NCBI RefSeq assembly: GCF_007655135.1
Contig: NC_045133.1
Span: 21,177,845 to 21,241,844, forward strand
Direction: 5' to 3'
Origin: Punica granatum
Taxonomy: Eukaryota > Streptophyta > Magnoliopsida > Myrtales > Lythraceae
DNA: 64,000 bases
Shown here one piece after another: positions 35,439 through 47,083 of this stretch. Position 1 is the stretch's first letter; each line of letters starts with the position of its first letter. The position numbers and the translations under genes were made by a program. The notes beneath the pieces are model-generated. The model worked only from the letters and a program-made list of their open reading frames with translations, was not told the DNA's origin and made no database searches.

Positions 35439-38011
35439 CTATGTACCTGTGATCTCCCTATCTAACTTCATCCTCTTCGGATTCTGGACCTCTCCCATGC
35501 TATTTGCCCGGGGCTGCATCGAGCTATCATGCTGGTAGGAACAGTTTGCGCCATTCTTACAACCCCTCGAGCTGTTAAAATATATGCAGGGCTTCATAAT
35601 CTTGCCCTTAGGGTCCCTCAGCCTCGGACCATTGTAAGAACTGTTAGTGCTTGCTGGTTCGGGACGGCTGTTGCTGTACTGAGGGACGACAAACTCTTGT
35701 CTCTCTCCTCCATGTTGCTGGATCAGGTTCTTGTAGTAGTTCATGTCTCTTGCTGGAGGAGGAGGAGGAGGCGGTCTTACAGTGGGCTGGGGGGGAGCTG
35801 GAGAATAGGTTGGCTGAGGGAACCGTGGGTTAGGCCCATTGGGTTGAGCATAAAAAGGTCCGCTTGAAGAAACTGCTCCTGTCACTGGGTGAGGGATGGA
35901 TAAAGCTGCCGGAGCTGTGACTGGCTCAGGCGTATTCCACATATTCATGGCACCGGTACCATATTCAGTGACCAATTTCTCGATCATTTTTGGATTACTG
36001 AGGATATGGATCAGCAAGTTCTGGTCAATAGAGCTTCCCTGCTCGCTGCTCTTCATTATTGCTGTAAAGGCAGCGGAAGCAGCAGCTGCTACATCTGGCT
36101 CTAGCCCACGAGGCATTTCGGGGCCCGATTTCTCATCAGCAATCTTAGATGGCCCAGGAATTCCAGGAGCCACTAAAGGAGGCTGTGATATCATCGGAGC
36201 ACCATAACTGGATGATGGATCTGCTGACACATCTTCATCCTCAATGGGAGTGATGGGTATTGATGGAATTTGCAGGTCGGACTGACTAAACTCTTCCGAC
36301 TCAACCGCATAAGCAGGACTGTAATAAGAAGAAAGGAAATAAAAAAAGGGATTAAAAGTGAACAATAGTCGGGGTGATGATGGAAATTCAAGTAGTGCGA
36401 TAGTTATGCAAGAGAAGCGACTCACTTTTGAGGTATAGAAGATTCTCGAGGGTAAACCGCTTCGAGAACTCTCATCTCCCTCTGGCTTTGAACCTCCACT
36501 TCCAGACTTTCTTCCCCCGCCACCACTCGCCATGTATGATTTAGAACAAACTATTCCAATTAAGAGGAGGGAAGGAGAGATAAATTAAAAAGACTGCGAG
36601 AATCCAAATCCACCACGAGGGCAAATCAAAATGGAACTTGTTGCTTACCCTTTTAGGACATCTCCAACGGATGAGAGGGATCTCAGACAACTTAATCTGA
36701 TACTGATAGGAAGGTTGAGGTGCTTCAAAGCCTGGAGGCAGGGCATCTTCAGAGCCAGGTCCCGCTAAATGTGATGATGCCACTGATGTCTTTGCCTGAA
36801 GATGGTCTTGAGCACCCAAGTTGATTTGGAAAGGAGCATCTTCTGATAGGAATAGCCTCACCTAATTTTAGGAAGAAGAGTAATGGAAACCTTAGGTCTT
36901 GAGCACAATGTTACTTGAGACAAGACAACAGAACCATTCACAAGACCAAGAAAACATCGAGCAGTCGGGGCCGAAGGAAGAGATGTTCTGCCCAAGTTGA
37001 ATTAATTAGATGTCTAGACTAGAAAACTATTGTTTCATTTTCATCCGATTCATGTGGATAATTATTAGGGCAATTCCCACTATTTTATGAAGAGGGTATT
37101 CCTTTAAGGACTGATAAGCAAACACCCCCATATAGATTATCACATGACTAATTTCCTTCCCTTGATTCTTTCTTAGGATACCAAATGACTGAAGCTCTTC
37201 AAAAGACTTATAACTGCAGAAACCTTTCGCTAAATGCTTATCTAATATTCTACAGCACCGCCAGCAAACGAACTTTGAGACAGTCTAGCACCACCAATGT
37301 TTACGGGACCTGAATTTACAAAATGTGCAAAACACTCAGTAAAATCCCATCTAGACACTGCAGAAACAATAGCTAGTTCCTAAATAATCCCCATTGAGGT
37401 ACCTTTACAGCCGACTATGCCATGCAAGGCCATACAGCAGATCTACCAGAGACAGATGCAGAAACATGATACTAGAGCAAATATCTAAATAGTGAACATG
37501 GATCCATCAACTAGAACTCTTTCAACTGCAAATTGGAATAGTTAAAAAAATCATATTTACATTCAGGCAGTTCATAACATGGCATACATATAGAAAACTT
37601 ACAATTTCAAACTATAAATTACTTCATAACCAGGAAAAATGTAAAAAAAAAAAAAAACCCCCAACTATGCATTAGTACAACTACCTCTCATGCATATTGG
37701 TTTTTAAATTAGAATGACCTAAAAATTATCAGAAGATTACTCGAGGCTCTGAACACGAATTTGTGCGAATTCATTTTTCAAAGCCAAAACTATCAATTAA
37801 AAGATGCAAAAAGGGGAAAAAAGAACAAGAAATTTTATCGATTTATTATAAATAAAAGAGTGCAAAGAACTATTCAGAATTTCAAATGGAACGAAGTACC
37901 CCAAGTTCCCAACAATCTCTAGCAAAAAAAAAAAGTAAAAGAACCGTAGCATTTAAATTCCTTCTTTTTTTCTTCTTCCTCCCCCCCCCCCACCCCAAAC
38001 CCACCCACCCC

Positions 38012-38057
<46 letters not shown>

Positions 38058-39687
38058 CAGAAGAAGATTCAGTTTTCCGCACAACATTAAATATATAGGC
38101 AACAGTTTGGCCTCTGCACTATACCCAGAGTATTCTCTGCCCACACTTCCTGCAGAATCAACTCTTAGAGAAAATCTTCTCTGTATCGTTTCAATTCTAT
38201 CGGATGTCTCCGAAGAGACAAGAATGTGCAGACATCATATATAGCAGTTCTCAAGATTCTCCAATAATGACTGCTGGGTCAATCTCAAGATTCTCAGCAA
38301 ATCATCAAGTCCTCCACATAGCAGTTCTTACTTAACTAATCATCAGCCAATCAGTGACATAATATCGTTCAGTTATATAAGTTAAAGAGCATATTCAAGC
38401 CAGAAATTAAAGTTTCTCTTGTTTTAACATTTGAAATTTTCTTGGTAGGCTGTATTTTTCCTTGTCTTTTATTCAGTTGTTATAATCACCAATAAATTCA
38501 ACCAGATTCAGATGACTCTACATGATATGCTCCATTTCCATATTAACAGAAGTATTGCTACACTCTAACACATAATATTATGGTTCCCAGTGCATAAGAT
38601 TGAGATTTCTGTGAGAATTACTTATTGACAGGAAAATTGATTAACTTAGTGATATCCGTAACAAGAAGACTAGATTCTCAGGATTAAATTGTGATACATG
38701 AAAAGGTAGCACCAGCATAGTGGCAAGTCCTAGTTTTTCTCTGTTCCAGTTCTGCCATTTCGGTGATCCATATGCCCGACACAAGTCAACTGAATGAAAT
38801 AAGCAGCAGCCTCTGAAGTTTTTCACCTACGCAGAAGGACAGAAAAGCCAACTCTACTCTACATGCTTTCTCCATGGAAAAAAAAATAATCTGTTCTGCA
38901 AGTTAGTGAAAACGTCTTAGCGGTTTATAGACTTAAGAACTATTCTTAAGTTTGCCCAAACTTAAAATCCTCTGGAAGAAAGATTCCAAAACAAACTTCG
39001 GATTCACTTCTCATCCTACTCTCACTCTTTGCTCACATTTGAAATGCAAGAAGTACATCAAACTACTTTTCATGCAGCATGATGGGTGCTTCTCAGGCAC
39101 TAATTTCATTGGCCAAAAAAAAAACAGCATACTCATTGTAAGAATCACCCAAAGTATGAAAAATGAATGAAATGGTCAATCAGGAGCAGGGAATACTCTT
39201 GAGTTCACCACTAGTGGTCCTAGTAATCCTTCTGATTGAAACAGCAAAATCATGCGCATATATACTGAAAATGTAATCTGACAGATGAAGAAACACCCAA
39301 CTCTGAGCATCGGAGGTCTCAATGTACAAACTAAAGTCACGACCAAGAAGAAGGCCATCATGATTCTCATGATTAACAAAGATACCAAAAGCAAACACAT
39401 TGAAGAGACATATAGATTCCTTAAAAAATGGAACTTCAAATGTCGTCACTCAGTGTAACCGTAAATTATCAGTAGGGCAGCACATCATCGGTTCAAACAG
39501 CTCAAAAATCAGTTCGCTTTAATACCACTTTGTGAAGTTCATCACATTTTTAGCTGAAAATTCATCAGAGACTCACATCGACCAGACCGAAGCCCCAAAA
39601 TTAGATTCGATTGGGGGTGTTATTTACCTGACAAAGGTTAACATCTGAAGCCCATGTAACCCTTTTCGATTTGTGAAATCCCCGCAT
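35439..39687 (-). CDS. CCCH zinc-finger protein, C3H6 / At1g19860-like (4 exons)
   Basis: The spliced CDS is 1278 nt, giving 425 aa. Exons on the minus strand: 39628-39687, 36649-36861, 36426-36550, 35439-36318. All introns are GT-AG and the frame is open throughout. Exon 1 gives MRGFHKSKRVTWASDVNLCQ and exon 2 VRLFLSEDAPFQINLGAQDHLQAK...LPPGFEAPQ...LIRWRCPKR. Exon 3 gives FVLNHTWRVVAGEESLEVEV...REMRVLEAVYPRESSIPQ. Exon 4 carries a proline-rich region and a single C-x8-C-x5-C-x3-H finger at residues 377-396, near the C-terminus. CCCH fingers of this kind usually bind RNA. An apparently longer ORF that begins at 36533 with a Gly/Ser-rich stretch is a shadow frame of exon 3; the family text VVAGEESLEVEVQ lies in the other frame. 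Intron 1 is 2766 bp and contains the C homopolymer. Confidence 0.93.
37976..38055. repeat. Poly-C tract, including an uninterrupted run of 43 C
   Basis: C-rich sequence begins near 37980 (CCCC/CACCCC/CCCACC blocks) and becomes a pure C run from 38013 to 38055. It sits in intron 1 of the C3H6-like gene, where the sense strand reads as G. Such a run could form G-quadruplex or i-motif structures and is prone to polymerase slippage, so the exact length may not be reliable. Confidence 0.9.
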
Positions 39688-39689
39688 AT

Positions 39690-40020
39690 TATCAGATCAA
39701 TAATTTCCTTTCCCTCTCAAAATACTTCCTTCCCCTGCTCCAATTCTCAATGTATGTACATACACATGTAGACGGTTATGTTACAGATGAGTCGATTAGG
39801 ATTCGATCTGAATCAGACGTCGATTGCGAAACTCCCCCTGCAATCAGATTCGAAAATCCCCGAGCTAGGCGGCCGCTTACCCTAATCGGAGGTCGAAACT
39901 ATCAATTCAAGAGGGGAGAGAGGAGAGGAAGGGAGAGACAGAGAGGGGATGATCAACGTCTTCGTCTTCGTCTTCGTCAGAGAGATCCTAGGAAACCCTA
40001 GATCCTCTGTTCATGTTCAT
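39690..40020 (-). promoter_or_regulatory. Leader/promoter region of the C3H6-like gene
   Basis: Upstream of the start codon lie GA-rich text (about 39911-39950), a (TCTTCG)n-type run at 39958-39979 and a telo-box AAACCCTAG at 39992-40000. Telo-boxes are typical of promoters of highly expressed, translation- or growth-linked plant genes. No transcription start is assigned. Confidence 0.45.
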
Positions 40021-41825
40021 TTCTTCTTTTCTCCACCTGGCAGATTTTTCCATGGGGGATTTTTAAATTGCTTCATTTTATCTCTTTTTTTCCCGTTTTA
40101 TTTGATTTTTAATATCATTTAATTATCTGGCGTCACTCTGGGGGGGGGGGTCGCCTCCACACCCTGCAGCTCTGGTCTGGCGCGTGGGCGACGTGGCTAT
40201 GAAAGGGATGCGCGGGTGAGAGACACGCGTTGGATTGAGAGTGGGCGTCCGAGAGGGATGAGATTAGTATTTTAAGATTCTGACCACATTTTTCTTTTTA
40301 TTATATATTTCCCTTTTCTCCATTCTTAAATCAAAATTTGCTCAAATGGTTTCTTTTCTCTTTCCAACGAAGTGTCGGGTTGGATTTTTGCGAATTGGGT
40401 TTTTTAATAAGTGAGAAAGTCCGAGCTTTACTTTTTAGAATTTGATTAATTAAGAGCCTGTTGTGAACTTACTAATATCATGATATATATCTTTATTTGG
40501 AGTTTAACATTCTGTTTGATTTTACAATTTGATTTTAAAATTTTAACTCTAACTTTAATTATACTCATTACACGATAAAAATCAACTCTTTCATTTCAAA
40601 AGGTGAACCCTATATATAAACTCATATATAACTCCATTATACTCAATTTAATTTTTAATATTAAATTCTCTCAACTATTCATTACTTTTTCAACAATTCA
40701 ACAACACAATCATTACACAATCATCACTTTCTCTTAACTATTCATTACTTTTTCTCATAATTCAACAATACAATCATTACAATTCAATTAAAATTAAAAC
40801 TTAACTCTAAAATCAAACACACCGTAAAGGTTCGAAATCCACTGAAATCATTCTGTGGCCAAGCTTGAAGTTGAGGTCTGATTCGAGATTAATTTTAGTA
40901 AATAAACGGTGGAGATCTCGTAATTAAATAATAAGAAAAAAAAATGAAAAGGACGAAGACGGTCGCGGCAGTTTAGTATGTAATCGTGGCTCGTCAGCAG
41001 ACTTCCTAGCTGTCGGACTTTTCTGTCATTATAAATGTTGGGCTTTGGCCCACGGTCATGGGCCCCACTGCCGACTCGGCCCATAATAGAATTGTGCTGT
41101 GCATGTATCGGTTGTGCGGTTTCTATTCCGATTCGTTAGCATTTTGATCCCATCTTCTCGCTGATGCCGTGGTGAAGGTGATATGATTCACGTAACGCGG
41201 GTGCATGATCCGGTAATAAGATGCAGGGAGATCTTGGATGTTTAAAGACAAAATAAACCCACCATTTATCATTACTCCCTCGCGAAATTATAACCCGAAG
41301 ACTCTGTCACGGCTTTAACGGGGTACTTCAGCCTTTTCCTATTACAATTCAACAAGGATATTCTCTTGTATACGAATGACTTCAGCAATGCAAAGACAAC
41401 CGAATAGCAAAAGTTCGAATCAAGAACCGGAAAAACCTCTTTCGTACAAGGGAACAGTCTCTGAATCCGAATGAAAAAAGTAAGGTATGAACAAACGTGA
41501 GAGAAACAAATATCACACACAGATTTATGTCTCTTCTACATACAAACACCTCTTTCACTCCACGGAACAAGTCTTCAGCAAATCACAGCATAGATCAGAG
41601 CCATTAGCAGAAAAAGAACAGACAAAAAGGAAAATAGCCTCTTCTTCGTTCTGTTCCTCTTCCAAGCAAACCCGTAATACCAAGCATTCTGTAGTCGTAC
41701 TATGTCAAAATGAGCATGTATTGGGAAACACGCGGGCCAGGTACCGTGGTTGAGTTCTTCAATCATTGTCGACAGGGTTAAGCACCACCGGCCCTGATAG
41801 GATAGGGATTAATCTTGAGGTAACT
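40020..41825. other. Intergenic between C3H6-like and IQD32-like genes
   Basis: There is no coding sequence. The stretch contains a G run at 40141-40150, MITE-like copy 2 at 40508-40826, and the probable 3' untranslated region of the IQD gene at its right end. Confidence 0.5.
40508..40826 (-). repeat. AT-rich MITE-like repeat, copy 2
   Basis: This is the inverted relative of 322-637 (see that entry). It contains two internal near-repeats of AACTATTCATTACTTTTTC with AATTCAACAA, and ends in TGTTTGATTTT / AAAATCAAACACACC, giving short inverted ends. Confidence 0.6.
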
Positions 41826-44800
41826 TCATCTCAGCCATTTCCGCTCTGAAACGAAGCACATTCATAGCAGAACTGTCAAATTAGTGCATAGCTGAAAATT
41901 TTCATTTAAGGGACACTTTGTCATTTTACCAAGTGAGAGAGGCAGTTCAGAGTGTAAGATGGGAAAAGCTAGAGCTTCAGGGATACCTTGTGCTGGCCCA
42001 CCATTAACCTGTCCACCCTGCTGCGCCTGAGACGTCGACCGCTGAATCCGAGGGGATCCCTGCCTCCCATTTGAACCAGGCAGTGAGTGCCTCTTCTTCA
42101 CGAAGACTTCCCTATCCGAAACATCGGGACTTGACCTTGGTGAGTTGTTAGCATTGACCTTTGCCCTGGCAGATTCTGTGGCCTGCATGAAGTGTGGGAG
42201 AGAGTTGCTGCTGCTGCTATCTCTCGGTTCTTGATCAGCATTCTCAGCCTTCGCCGAACCAAAGGAACTGCGCCTTTTACTGCTCTTCTGGTCTTTGCCC
42301 GACTGTTTGTTCTTGCTGCTTGCCCCTGAGTCATTGTATGGGCTAGACGGAGATTTCTTGCTTAAGGATTTGCGCTTGTGGATTGAGTTTGACCCAGTTT
42401 TCTCGACCTTACTTCCCTTAGTGTTGACTGAGACCTGACTAGCGGGAGTTCCTTGAGATTCAGGTACAGTTATATGGCTCCAGGGAGACGCTTCAGGGGA
42501 CCCATTATGTGCTTGACGAGCTGTTTCGTTGTAAACTTCTCTCTGCAGATCAGGTGATGTTATTGTTTCTTCTTGGACAGCCTCTGATGCCTTAATTGAG
42601 TTCGCGGTTTCACCAGTAACATCATCATTATTCTTCTCAGGATGATCTGAGGTAGAGTCGAGAATGCTAGTCGATGCGGCTTCAACCTTTTGATCTTTGA
42701 AGCCAGTGGAGCTGCAAGACTCTTCTTCGGGACCTTTGGCATTGTTCTCCAATTCCATTGTTCCAGCATCATATCTATCAGGAGAATCAAGGGTGGATGA
42801 AATTGAGAGTTCGGTCCCACATTCAGATCCGCCAACTTGAGTCCTCATTTGATGATTAGCTGAATTATCTGCTAAGCTAAATTCCTTCGTCTCAGTCACA
42901 GAATCTTCCTGCAACACAGCAGTCTCCAGTTTCGACTCACCGGACATGTTGATTGATCCACTAGAAATGGCAGTTGAGGTCAGCACCTCGAACTTGGACT
43001 GGGCCGCAATAAATGCAGGATTTGTTGCCTTTTTCGAACCAAAAACAGATTTTTTCCCCTCGGTCTCAAGTTCTTCGGTGGCAGACCTCTTCATGGACCG
43101 CTTTGGCTGCTCAGTCTCCATTTCAGGCTTACCATGGGGAGTATGCTTTTCTGCTCCAGAAGATTCAGTTGAAGGGATCTCCTTCTCAGAGTATGCTCCA
43201 ACTTCCCCTGACTGAGGATGCTCTGGCTCTGTAATTTCCTCCACAACCGGGGGAGCAGTAATTTCCTGCACAACTGAGGCAGCAGATTGGCATTCCTCAA
43301 ACTTAATCTTGTCCTCATCATGAGTGATGAGATTGTCGTCGCTTTCCAACGTTCTTGCCGCCACATTTTTGCTGGCCACTGAATCTGCGGGCTCTGAACA
43401 GACTTCAGGTGGATTTTCGGTCTCTGCCTGTGATGCCAAGCTGTTCTCACTCTCACTTTTTGACGACGTATTCTCACTATTTGACGGCACAGGCGTTAAG
43501 TCGTTATTTGGAGATGGTTCAGCCGAATAGACAGACATCCACCTTTCCAACCACGTCCAGGCGGAGTTCGACTTTGACATATCGCACTTGATGTTGATTG
43601 GTTTCTCCCTCGGCGTTGATTCCAAGAGCTTCATTCGAAAATGACGACATCATCAGATCAATCGGGACAAACAAATAAGGGCCGTCAAGTTACCAAAAAT
43701 TGGAATCAACAAACCATACCTGTCGGGCAAACCTGTTACTCAGCAGTTTCTCGATGGAGACATAAGTCACAGATAGTTTACTCTTCACATTTGCCTTATC
43801 CTGAGGGCAAACAGATAAAGAAAAGATTGTAAGTTATACACTAGATTTGTGCTTATTCTGAAACAAGAAGACAATTGTCGAGTCACTGTTTCGAAAAGAC
43901 ATGTCATGTCTACGACAACCACATAAACATAGGTCCTGACCAACCAACAAAAGCTGAATCGTGAAAAACAAGCGCTTCTATGTGGCAAATTTCCATTCCA
44001 ACCTTGACAGATTGAATTTCACATACTTTCATTCCATTGCTTAAAATAGTACGCAAAGCAAATGCGTCGGCGGGTGCTGGCCCGACAAGTTTAAGAAAAT
44101 ACTAAGATCACACAAATTTACTTGGAACAATACCGAGGCCTGTGACTTATGGACATCCTCGTTAGGCTTCCCATCTTCTACATTGTTGTCTGCAAGAAGA
44201 CCTTCAGCTAACGCCCGAGCCTGATGAGCCCGAACAAGAGCCTGCATTTTCACAATAGCTTGCACGCATCGTAGCGTCCCCACAGCATGCTTCCTCACCA
44301 AGTGGCCCCTCACAGCAGCTTGCAACTTGATCACATTCTTGAGCCTTAGGCACTCTTTTTGAGCCTGATGCAGTACATGACAAGGTCAAAAAAGGCAATT
44401 TTCGATTACTTTAGTACGTTCAACACATCAGAGATACGCTAAAGAATAGAGAAATACCAGGAATCGTCTAACAGCGGACTGGATCAAAACAACAGTAGAT
44501 TCCTCCATTTTGAAGTCCACATTACTCTCAATCTCCGTGTCCAAGACGGGATCAGCATCAAATGGCTTCGAATCGACGGAAGCGGGCAGTTGGGGTTTCT
44601 CATCAACACATTGTGGAACTGGTACTTTCTCAGGAACTTCGATGTTAGTTGGCAGTTCAAAGTTGACATCAGCAGCAGATTCAGGGGCTTCCTTTTTCAC
44701 CACAGGAGGAGGGGGAGGAGCAGTTTCGGAAATTACTGTATTGCTCAGGACACGGTGCCGGGCAGACCTCTTACGGAAACTCCAGCCCCTCTTGTCACCC

Positions 44801-45430
44801 TTTATCTGAGAACTCAATGCGTAAAAGCCCGAACAGATTAGTCTTTCATGATCTCAATCATCAGAACTCAAGAAAATAATGTAACTCCTATTCGCCAGTG
44901 TTCAAAATCTATGCCAACAAAATCGATTCTATATATGACTTGATATGTAATGAACATTACGGATTCATTAGACTGCTAACTCAAACCAGATTGAGACAAA
45001 ATTCCAACTTCAGCTTATGTGATTGACCCATATGCAGGAACCAAACACAGACCTGTGAGAACTGATGAGAAGTCCAATGACCGGACACTTTAGATCTCAC
45101 ATTTCCTTTTCTTTGTGACCTCCAAACAGCTCATAGCTGTCAAAGATCGGAAACAAATCTAGAAGAAATCTTCCAGTAACAGATTCTCATCTTAGCAACC
45201 AAAAATAGCAAGAACCTTTTTCCCTCGCTTTAGTCAAAATCTAAGCTTCGGCGTGAATCGGGAAATCCAGCGAAACGCCCAATTCGCGAAAAGACAAAAC
45301 CACAAGAATGTCAGGAAGTCAAAGGGCAATCGGATAAGCTCACCTCGGGGGCCTCGACATCATCCTCGTCGGCCGCGGAATCGCCGCCGCAGGCGATGAT
45401 CTTGAAGCAGGACGCAGTGGATCTCCCCAT
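41826..45430 (-). CDS. IQ67-domain protein, IQD32 / At1g19870-like (6 exons)
   Basis: The spliced CDS is 2421 nt, giving 806 aa. Exons on the minus strand: 45344-45430, 44458-44805, 44122-44364, 43720-43800, 41987-43628, 41826-41845. All are GT-AG. The start is MGRSTASCFKIIACGG. The IQ67 region spans about residues 132-195 with three spaced calmodulin-recruitment motifs: VLIQSAVRRFL, IKLQAAVRGHLVRK and VKMQALVRAHQAR. The phase-0 intron that splits IQ67 between the first and second motif is conserved in the IQD family. Exon 4 gives TYVSIEKLLSNRFARQ. The long acidic, serine-rich exon 5 contains TNPAFIAAQSKFEVL (about 455-469, DUF4005-like). The 20-nt last exon restores the family ending ERKWLR. 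IQD proteins bind calmodulin and act as microtubule- or membrane-associated scaffolds. A read-through ORF ending at 41862 is an unspliced artefact. Confidence 0.94.
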
Positions 45431-45476
45431 TGCGTTCTTCCTCCCCTCGCTTCAGCCTCGAACGAGCGACACTGAG

Positions 45477-45477
<1 letters not shown>

Positions 45478-45503
<26 letters not shown>
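45478..45503 (-). repeat. (GA)n microsatellite in the IQD32-like 5' leader
   Basis: A CT run on the plus strand reads as GA on the sense strand, about 50-75 bases upstream of the IQD start codon. This is the second GA leader tract in the window, the other being at the SAUR gene, and is a possible GAGA-factor (BPC) site. Confidence 0.85.
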
Positions 45504-45507
<4 letters not shown>

Positions 45508-46640
45508 GTGAGAGACAAGACCACCTCAGCTGCTTTCTCTCCGAGACAGTTTGTTGGAAAATGGAACAAAAAGCGGGGAAGACAGAGTGGGGGGGGAGGA
45601 CACTCCGGACCTCAACGGGACATCCTCAAATTCAGCGTACTCTCTGGATTGGAGTCCGCCGTTGAGTTCGCCGTCTCCCTCGTACGCTGCTCCGTCAGCT
45701 CCCGAGAAAAAGAAAAATAAGAGAAATTAAAAAGGAAAAAGAAAAACCGTCGGACTTCTCATCTGCAACTGTCTTTTTCATAATTTCATATTTATTGGTG
45801 GATTTGAATTTCTTTTTTGTTAATTTTGAAATGGGGAAAAATTAGAGATAATTTATAATCAAGAGGATAAAAAGAAGAAAATATCTATACCCTCTGTAAT
45901 CAGGCCATTGGTCGTCAGTTGTCACGTCACGAGGCTTGCGATAAATCGATTTGCTTTTGCCTTCGAAAGGGTCCACATTATCACCTGCGCTAAAATTTCA
46001 TGACCTAAGATGCTAGGAATGTCAATGGCGGTGGTCTCGTATCTCATCAAGAAAAAAATGCTATGTTGACCCTTCCTATATCGATTGACATTTCTTCGCA
46101 TTCCATTTTCTTTATGTTCGAATAGGCGCTACGGCCAAATCAATTGACCATTATTCAGGTTGACGAACAATGCATAAACTATTGACGATAGGTGGCACGA
46201 GTTCAAATGATTTTACCCTTTTCTTTCCTCGAGCACATTTGAATCATCGATCAAGTTCCGTGATCTTGGATTGCAACTATCCTTAAAGATCATTTTCTTT
46301 CACAAGTTCATTCAACTCATTTTCATGTAAGAATATTGTCAGTATTAGTTAGATATCTGGGAGATTTTGCATTCATGTAGTGGCATGGTACATTTTATAC
46401 TGTAATCAATATCTCATAAGAAAATCCGTGAAAGAATTTTCGTCATACCTCCCCATAGGAGAAATTTCGTACTATCATTGGAGGGAAGGTCTCAGTTATC
46501 ATTGAATTTGTCATGCAAAAATAAAAACATGGGAGGAACGCGAATCCACCTATGCCGACGCACGAAAAGCCTTCTATAGCGCCATACAAAATACGCCACC
46601 ACTTGTACCTAGCATAGTACATCTTATACAACAAATAATA

Positions 46641-47083
46641 GGGGTTATTATCCATATATTATATGATTTTACCGGATTCTCAAATCTATTATATACTTTA
46701 AAAATTATCTAAAATATCTCATGATTTATGTTTGATTTTAAATCTATTTCGCCGTTATATATTCCGTCAACATTTAATGGTGTAGCTGACATGGAACGTA
46801 AGTGAGCTCATTCTTGCCGTTATAACCTTCGCCCGGATAGATTTGAAAAAAAATATTAAAATCATGGGATAGATTGAAAAAAATTAAAATCATGGAATAT
46901 ATTTAAAAAAAATAAAATTATGAAATAGGTTTAGAGCCTATTTACATTCCATTAACATATAAATTGATGATTGAATAGATTTGAAATCAAATGTAAATCA
47001 TGTGATATTTTGAATAATTTTTAAAATATAAGGTAAATTTGAGAATTCGACGAAATTATAAGATAAATGAAGTAATGAACTTT
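46641..47083. mobile_element. MITE-like element with about 120-bp inverted ends
   Basis: The left end (ATTCTCAAATCTATTATATAC, then TTTAAAAATTATCTAAAATATC, then ATGATTTATGTTTGATTTTAAATCTATT) is inverted at the right end (ATTCTCAAATTTACCTTATATT, then TTTAAAAATTATTCAAAATATC, then ATGATTTACATTTGATTTC). The roughly 440-bp body has four tandem-like copies of AAAATCATGG(G/A)ATA. It is non-coding, with no clear TSD. Confidence 0.65.

Noticed and set aside
36434..36533. Gly/Ser-rich N-terminus MASGGGGRKSG of a 364-aa ORF
   Set aside because: It is the wrong frame of exon 3; the conserved family peptide is in another frame with proper splice junctions.
37882..38144. Poly-Gly and poly-Pro ORFs
   Set aside because: They are translations of the intronic C homopolymer, not proteins.
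41862..41986. Read-through C-terminus of the IQD ORF (GIPEALAFP...)
   Set aside because: Splicing at 41986/41987 to the small exon at 41826-41845 gives the family ending ERKWLR.
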